DNA of 7,823 bases from Brevundimonas sp. UBA5866 (GTDB taxonomy: Bacteria > Pseudomonadota > Alphaproteobacteria > Caulobacterales > Caulobacteraceae). Position numbers and translations under genes: made by a program. Positions 4,402 through 7,823 of this stretch are shown here, piece after piece. Below the pieces are notes generated by a model, which did not search any database, was not told where the DNA came from, and saw only the letters and a program-made list of their open reading frames with translations. Every line of letters starts with the position of its first letter. The stretch's first letter is position 1. The stretch covers positions 7,164 through 14,986 of the forward strand of contig NZ_DJFS01000093.1 in the NCBI RefSeq assembly GCF_002432125.1. Reading direction: 5' to 3'.

Positions 4402-6719
4402 CGGCACAGCCTGTCACTGGCGTCACTATCATTCCGGCGCGTCCTTCGGCGGAAACGTCGTCGGCTGAGCCTGCCGAGAAATCGGTTTCAACGGCGTCGT
4501 CCCCAACAGGGGCGGCGCCGTTGGCGTCTGCGGCATCCGGCCCCGGTGGCCGCCGCACACGTGTGATGCGTCAGTTTGAGTTGATCGATGCCGTAAAGGC
4601 CTATGATCCAACTGCCGATGAGGCCTTGCTCAACAAGGCCTATGTTTATGCGATGAAGATGCACGGCTCGCAGTTGCGGGCCTCGGGCGATCCGTATTTC
4701 GCGCACCCGATCCAGGTGGCCGGCATTCTGACCGATTACAAACTGGATACGGCGACCATCGTGACGGCGCTGTTGCATGATGTGGTCGAGGACACCTCTG
4801 CCACGCGTGACGACATTGCCGGTATGTTCGGCGAAGAGATCGCCGTGCTGGTCGAGGGCGTGACCAAGCTGTCGCGTCTGGAGCTTCAGGCCGAGCACAC
4901 GCGCCAGGCCGAGAACCTGCGCAAATTCATCCTGGCCATTTCGCGCGATGTGCGGGTGCTGCTGGTCAAGCTGGCCGACCGCCTGCACAACATGCGTACG
5001 CTTCAGTACGTAAAGCCTGAAAAGCGCGAGCGCATCAGCCGCGAAACGCTTGAGGTCTATGCGCCGCTGGGTCGCTCGATCGGTATCCACTCGATCGCGT
5101 CCGAGCTGGAAGAGCTGGCCTTTACCCATCTGAACGCGACCGCCCGTACGGCGATCGAGCGCCGCCTCGAAGCTTTGAAGCTGGAACACGGCAGCGCCAT
5201 CCAGAACGTCTCGAAAGAGATCGTCAGCCTGCTGGAAGGCGAGGGGCTGTCGGCCCTGGTCAAGGGCCGCGAGAAGACCCCGTATTCGATCTGGCGCAAA
5301 CTCCAGCGCAAGACGGTGGGCTTTTCATCCCTGTCGGACATCTACGGTTTCCGCGTCATCGTCGAGAACGAGGACGACTGCTATCGCGCCCTGGGCATCA
5401 TCCATCGGACATGGCCGATGGTGCCGGACCGGTTCAAGGACTTTATCTCGACGCCCAAGTCGAACAACTATCGCTCGCTGCACACGACCGTCGTCGGCCC
5501 CGGCGGCCTGAAGGTCGAGATGCAGATCCGTACCGAAGCGATGGACCGCGTGGCCGAGGACGGTGTGGCCGCGCACTGGCGCTATAAAAACGAATCCTAT
5601 GGCTTCGACCGCGAGGCGATGGAGGCCGATGGTGGCCGCGACCCGCTGCTGAACCTGCGCCATCTGGTGCAGGTTATCGAGCATGGCGAGGGCGGCGAGG
5701 ACTGGGTCGAACACGCCAAGCTCGAGATGTATCTCGATCAGGTGTTCGTCTTCACGCCCAAGGGCAAGCTGATCAGCCTGCCGCGCGGGGGCATGCCCCT
5801 GGACTTCGCCTATGCCGTACACACCGAAGTGGGTGACACCGCTGTCGGCGTGAAGATCAACGGCGAGTTGAAGCCCATGCGCACGGCCCTGCAAAACGGG
5901 GACGTGGTCGAGATCATCCGTGGGTCAAAGGCCGAGGTTCCGACCGATTGGCGCAGCCTGACGGTCACGGGTCGTGCCCGCTCGGCCATCCGTCGCCATA
6001 TCCGCACCTCGGAGCGCGAGGAGTTCATCCGTCTTGGCCGTGCGTCGCTGGAGCAAACACTGGCCAAGGCGGGCAAGTCGCTTAAGGACGTCACCCTCAA
6101 ATCGGCGTTGGAGACACTGACGGTCGCCACCGACGACGATCTATTCGATGCGCTGGGACGTGGCCGTATTCCGGTGACGCGTGTGGCGGAAATCCTGTTC
6201 CCGTCACTCAAGGACCAGCTTCACAAAGGTGAACAGCGGCGCAAGATCGAAACCGCTTCGGCGCGTCTGTTCGTGCGGGGTTCGGGCCTGACACCGGGGG
6301 TCAGCATTCATTTCGGTGAGTGTTGCTGCCCCGTTCCGGGGGACCGGATCGTGGGTATTCACGAACCGGACAAGGGGCTGACCGTCCACACCATCGACTG
6401 TCAGTCGCTTGCGGACTTTGCCGATGACGACAGCGTATGGCGCGACATGCAATGGACGCCCCAGGCCGAGAGCGAGGCGATCGGCGCGGTTCGTATGTCC
6501 GCCACCATCCGTAACGCGCCGGGGGTACTGGGACAGGTCGCCACCATCATCGGTGAGGCCGGTGGCAATATCCTGAACCTGTCTCTGTACCATCGCCAGT
6601 ATGACTTCTTCGACGTCAGTCTTGATGTCGAGGTGAAGGATGCCCGTCACGCGACCATGATCCTGGCGGCGCTGAGGGCGAACCCGTCAGTTGATACCGT
6701 TGACCGCGTACGCGGCTAG
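4398..6719 (+). CDS. spoT: Bifunctional (p)ppGpp synthetase/hydrolase, RelA/SpoT family (proposed CTG start)
   Basis: The long RSH enzyme makes (p)ppGpp from GTP or GDP and ATP and breaks it down, controlling the stringent response. Counting from ATG 4566 (717 aa), the HD hydrolase domain has FAHP (His47), LLHDVVEDT (His71, Asp72, Glu75, Asp76) and LADRLHNM (Asp138, Asn142), all intact. The synthetase has YGFRVIV, RFKD at 289-292 (the form of bifunctional enzymes, not the ExDD of RelA), and Glu318 in EMQIRT. A TGS domain (about 390-452), a helical region, a Cys-rich zinc segment (GECCCPVPGD near 584-593, later His608 and Cys612) and a C-terminal ACT domain (about 641-717) follow. ATG 4566 matches the usual family start but has no RBS, nor does TTG 4521. 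The frame is open back to 4347, and AGGAGG sits 7 nt before CTG 4398, overlapping the rpoZ stop. The resulting 773-aa form gains an A/S/T/P-rich tail. Function is certain; the start is not. Confidence 0.95.
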   Translation: MTAQPVTGVTIIPARPSAETSSAEPAEKSVSTASSPTGAAPLASAASGPGGRRTRVMRQFELIDAVKAYDPTADEALLNKAYVYAMKMHGSQLRASGDPYFAHPIQVAGILTDYKLDTATIVTALLHDVVEDTSATRDDIAGMFGEEIAVLVEGVTKLSRLELQAEHTRQAENLRKFILAISRDVRVLLVKLADRLHNMRTLQYVKPEKRERISRETLEVYAPLGRSIGIHSIASELEELAFTHLNATARTAIERRLEALKLEHGSAIQNVSKEIVSLLEGEGLSALVKGREKTPYSIWRKLQRKTVGFSSLSDIYGFRVIVENEDDCYRALGIIHRTWPMVPDRFKDFISTPKSNNYRSLHTTVVGPGGLKVEMQIRTEAMDRVAEDGVAAHWRYKNESYGFDREAMEADGGRDPLLNLRHLVQVIEHGEGGEDWVEHAKLEMYLDQVFVFTPKGKLISLPRGGMPLDFAYAVHTEVGDTAVGVKINGELKPMRTALQNGDVVEIIRGSKAEVPTDWRSLTVTGRARSAIRRHIRTSEREEFIRLGRASLEQTLAKAGKSLKDVTLKSALETLTVATDDDLFDALGRGRIPVTRVAEILFPSLKDQLHKGEQRRKIETASARLFVRGSGLTPGVSIHFGECCCPVPGDRIVGIHEPDKGLTVHTIDCQSLADFADDDSVWRDMQWTPQAESEAIGAVRMSATIRNAPGVLGQVATIIGEAGGNILNLSLYHRQYDFFDVSLDVEVKDARHATMILAALRANPSVDTVDRVRG

Positions 6720-6737
6720 GACGGCTTGCGGCATCGC

Positions 6738-6766
6738 GGCCCATCCGTCGAAGCGGCGGGTGGGTC
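6738..6766 (+). promoter_or_regulatory. Long hairpin without U-tract between spoT and pyrE
   Basis: Bases 6738-6750 can pair with 6754-6766 around an AAG loop, giving about 13 pairs including a few G-U. It starts 18 nt after the spoT stop and is followed by ACGATTCGG, not T residues, so it is not a standard terminator. It could be an mRNA 3'-end stabiliser, a processing site or part of an attenuator before pyrE. The structure is seen; its role is open. Confidence 0.4.
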
Positions 6767-6835
6767 ACGATTCGGAACAGAGTTTGAGTCTATTGCCCTT
6801 GAGGGGCGGGGCAGGCAGGGCTAAGGACGGCGTTC

Positions 6836-7420
6836 ATGAACACTGAAGACGTCCTGAACGAGTTCCGCGAAGCCGGCGCCCTGCGCGAAGGCCACTTTGT
6901 CCTTTCCTCGGGTCTGCACAGCCCGGTTTTCCTCCAGAAGAACCTCGTGTTCATGGACGGCGAACGTTGCGAGCGTCTGTGCAAGGCACTGGCCGAGAAG
7001 ATCGTCGCCACGGTGGGGGCTGTCGATGCCGCCATCTCTCCGGCGGTCGGCGGCATCATCCCCGGCTATGAGACGGCCAAGCACCTGAAGGTGCGCTCCA
7101 TGTACGTCGAGCGCGTGGACGGCGAATTCAAGCTGCGTCGCGGCTTCTCGGTCGAGCCGGGCGAGAAGATCGTCATGGTCGAGGATATCGTCACCACGGG
7201 CCTGTCGTCGCGTGAATGCATCGAGGCCATCAAAAAGGCCGGTGGCGATGTCATTGCTGCCGCCTGCATCGTTGACCGTTCGGGCGGCAAGGCCGACGTC
7301 GGTGTGCCGTTGATCGCGCTGGCAACGATGGATGTTCCGGCCTATCCGGCTGATGCGCTACCGGCGGAACTGGCAGCCTTGCCGGTCGAAGATCCGGGCA
7401 GCCGTCGCCTGTCCAAGTAA
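6836..7420 (+). CDS. pyrE: Orotate phosphoribosyltransferase
   Basis: PyrE joins orotate to PRPP to form orotidine 5'-monophosphate, the fifth step of de novo pyrimidine synthesis, in the cytoplasm. The 194-residue protein opens with EDVLNEFREAGALREGHFVL, followed by SSGLHSPVFLQK, typical of the Thermus-type OPRT family also found in alphaproteobacteria (subfamily assignment from memory). The PRPP-binding motif IVMVEDIVTTGLSSRE lies at 112-127, and the orotate/PRPP segment AISPAVGGIIPGYE at 66-79. AAGGA at 6823-6827 is 8 nt before the ATG, so the start is firm. It lies 116 nt after spoT behind a hairpin, and only 13 nt before pdxJ, with which it is probably cotranscribed. No pyrF or pyrC is adjacent. 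Confidence 0.96.
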   Translation: MNTEDVLNEFREAGALREGHFVLSSGLHSPVFLQKNLVFMDGERCERLCKALAEKIVATVGAVDAAISPAVGGIIPGYETAKHLKVRSMYVERVDGEFKLRRGFSVEPGEKIVMVEDIVTTGLSSRECIEAIKKAGGDVIAAACIVDRSGGKADVGVPLIALATMDVPAYPADALPAELAALPVEDPGSRRLSK

Positions 7421-7433
7421 GGAAGTACCCGAG

Positions 7434-7823
7434 ATGACCCGTCACGTTCGCCTTGGCGTCAATATCGATCACGTCGCCACGGTTCGTAACGCGCGTGGCG
7501 GGACCCATCCTGATCCCGCGCGGGCCGCCGAACAGGCGCTCGCGGCGGGCGCTGACGGCATTACCGCCCACCTGCGCGAGGACCGTCGCCACATCACCGA
7601 TGCCGACATTGATGTGCTTAGCGCGCTGTGCCGCCGCGCCAACCGCCCGCTGAACCTCGAAATGGCTGTGACGGAAGAGATGCTGGCTATCGCCATGCGT
7701 CACAAGCCGCACGCCGCATGCCTTGTGCCGGAGCGCCGCGAGGAGGTGACAACCGAGGGCGGTCTGGCCGTTGCGGGCCATGAGGACCGCGTCGGCCCTG
7801 TGGTCAGGGCGCTGGCGGATGCG
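7434..7823 (+). CDS. pdxJ: Pyridoxine 5'-phosphate synthase (partial; continues past the right edge)
   Basis: PdxJ condenses 1-deoxy-D-xylulose 5-phosphate with 3-amino-2-oxopropyl phosphate to give pyridoxine 5'-phosphate, the last ring-forming step of the DXP-dependent vitamin B6 route. The 130 visible codons, about half of a typical 240-250-residue protein, show the TIM-barrel start LGVNIDHVATVRNARGG, the phosphate and active-site segment ADGITAHLREDRRHI (about 40-54) with catalytic-region His and Arg residues, LNLEMAVTEEML with the active-site Glu near 75, and ACLVPERREEVTTEGGL. AAGGA (7419-7423), overlapping the pyrE stop, is 10 nt before the ATG. In Caulobacter and relatives acpS, lepB, rnc and era often follow; this cannot be seen here. 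Confidence 0.96.
   Translation, partial: MTRHVRLGVNIDHVATVRNARGGTHPDPARAAEQALAAGADGITAHLREDRRHITDADIDVLSALCRRANRPLNLEMAVTEEMLAIAMRHKPHAACLVPERREEVTTEGGLAVAGHEDRVGPVVRALADA

Noticed and set aside
4488..5189. Minus-strand open frames opposite spoT, here and at 5325-5894 and 6204-6650
   Set aside because: Antisense shadows of a fully recognisable RSH enzyme, low in complexity with no family resemblance.
1..7823. Defence system, mobile element, CRISPR or prophage
   Set aside because: No transposase, integrase, repeat array, terminal repeats or base-composition shift is visible; all genes are common bacterial families.

Overview
The window looks like chromosome from an alphaproteobacterium of the Caulobacterales (Caulobacter, Asticcacaulis or Brevundimonas type). 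The evidence is GC-rich DNA with G/C-rich third codon positions, an RNase E whose N-terminus has the caulobacterial form with an acidic insert, and the order folK-rpoZ-spoT-pyrE-pdxJ. The genus is inferred from protein character and was not tested by search. I see no mobile element, CRISPR array, tRNA or rRNA; these are mostly housekeeping genes.

Layout. Positions 1-1037 (minus) hold the first 345 codons of rne (RNase E), running off the left edge. Positions 1038-1502 are a long gap between divergent genes, holding the likely rne promoter, a structured rne leader and the upstream region of amiC. Positions 1524-2735 (plus) encode a periplasmic AMIN + Amidase_3 cell-separation amidase. A strong bidirectional terminator (2757-2795) separates it from a convergent minus-strand NYN/LabA-like nuclease gene (2812-3357). 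Only 27 bases separate the NYN start from folK, which opens the plus-strand cluster folK (3385-3942), rpoZ (4042-4401), spoT/rsh (to 6719), pyrE (6836-7420) and pdxJ (7434 to the right edge).

How the genes relate. RNase E and the NYN protein are an established and a predicted RNA-processing enzyme. The amidase cuts septal peptidoglycan. FolK, PyrE and PdxJ belong to folate, pyrimidine and vitamin B6 synthesis. rpoZ and spoT form a stringent-response pair: omega carries part of the RNA polymerase ppGpp site and SpoT makes and degrades ppGpp.

The most notable observation is the start of spoT. The reading frame is open back into rpoZ, and no ATG, GTG or TTG lies near the rpoZ end. A perfect AGGAGG sits 7 nt before a CTG that overlaps the rpoZ stop as CTGA. 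This suggests a rare CTG start, translational coupling to rpoZ, and an Ala/Ser/Thr/Pro-rich N-terminal extension of about 56 residues. Second-tier observations are the structured rne leader, a terminator-like hairpin without a U-tract between spoT and pyrE, and the amiC/NYN junction where mrcA would be expected.
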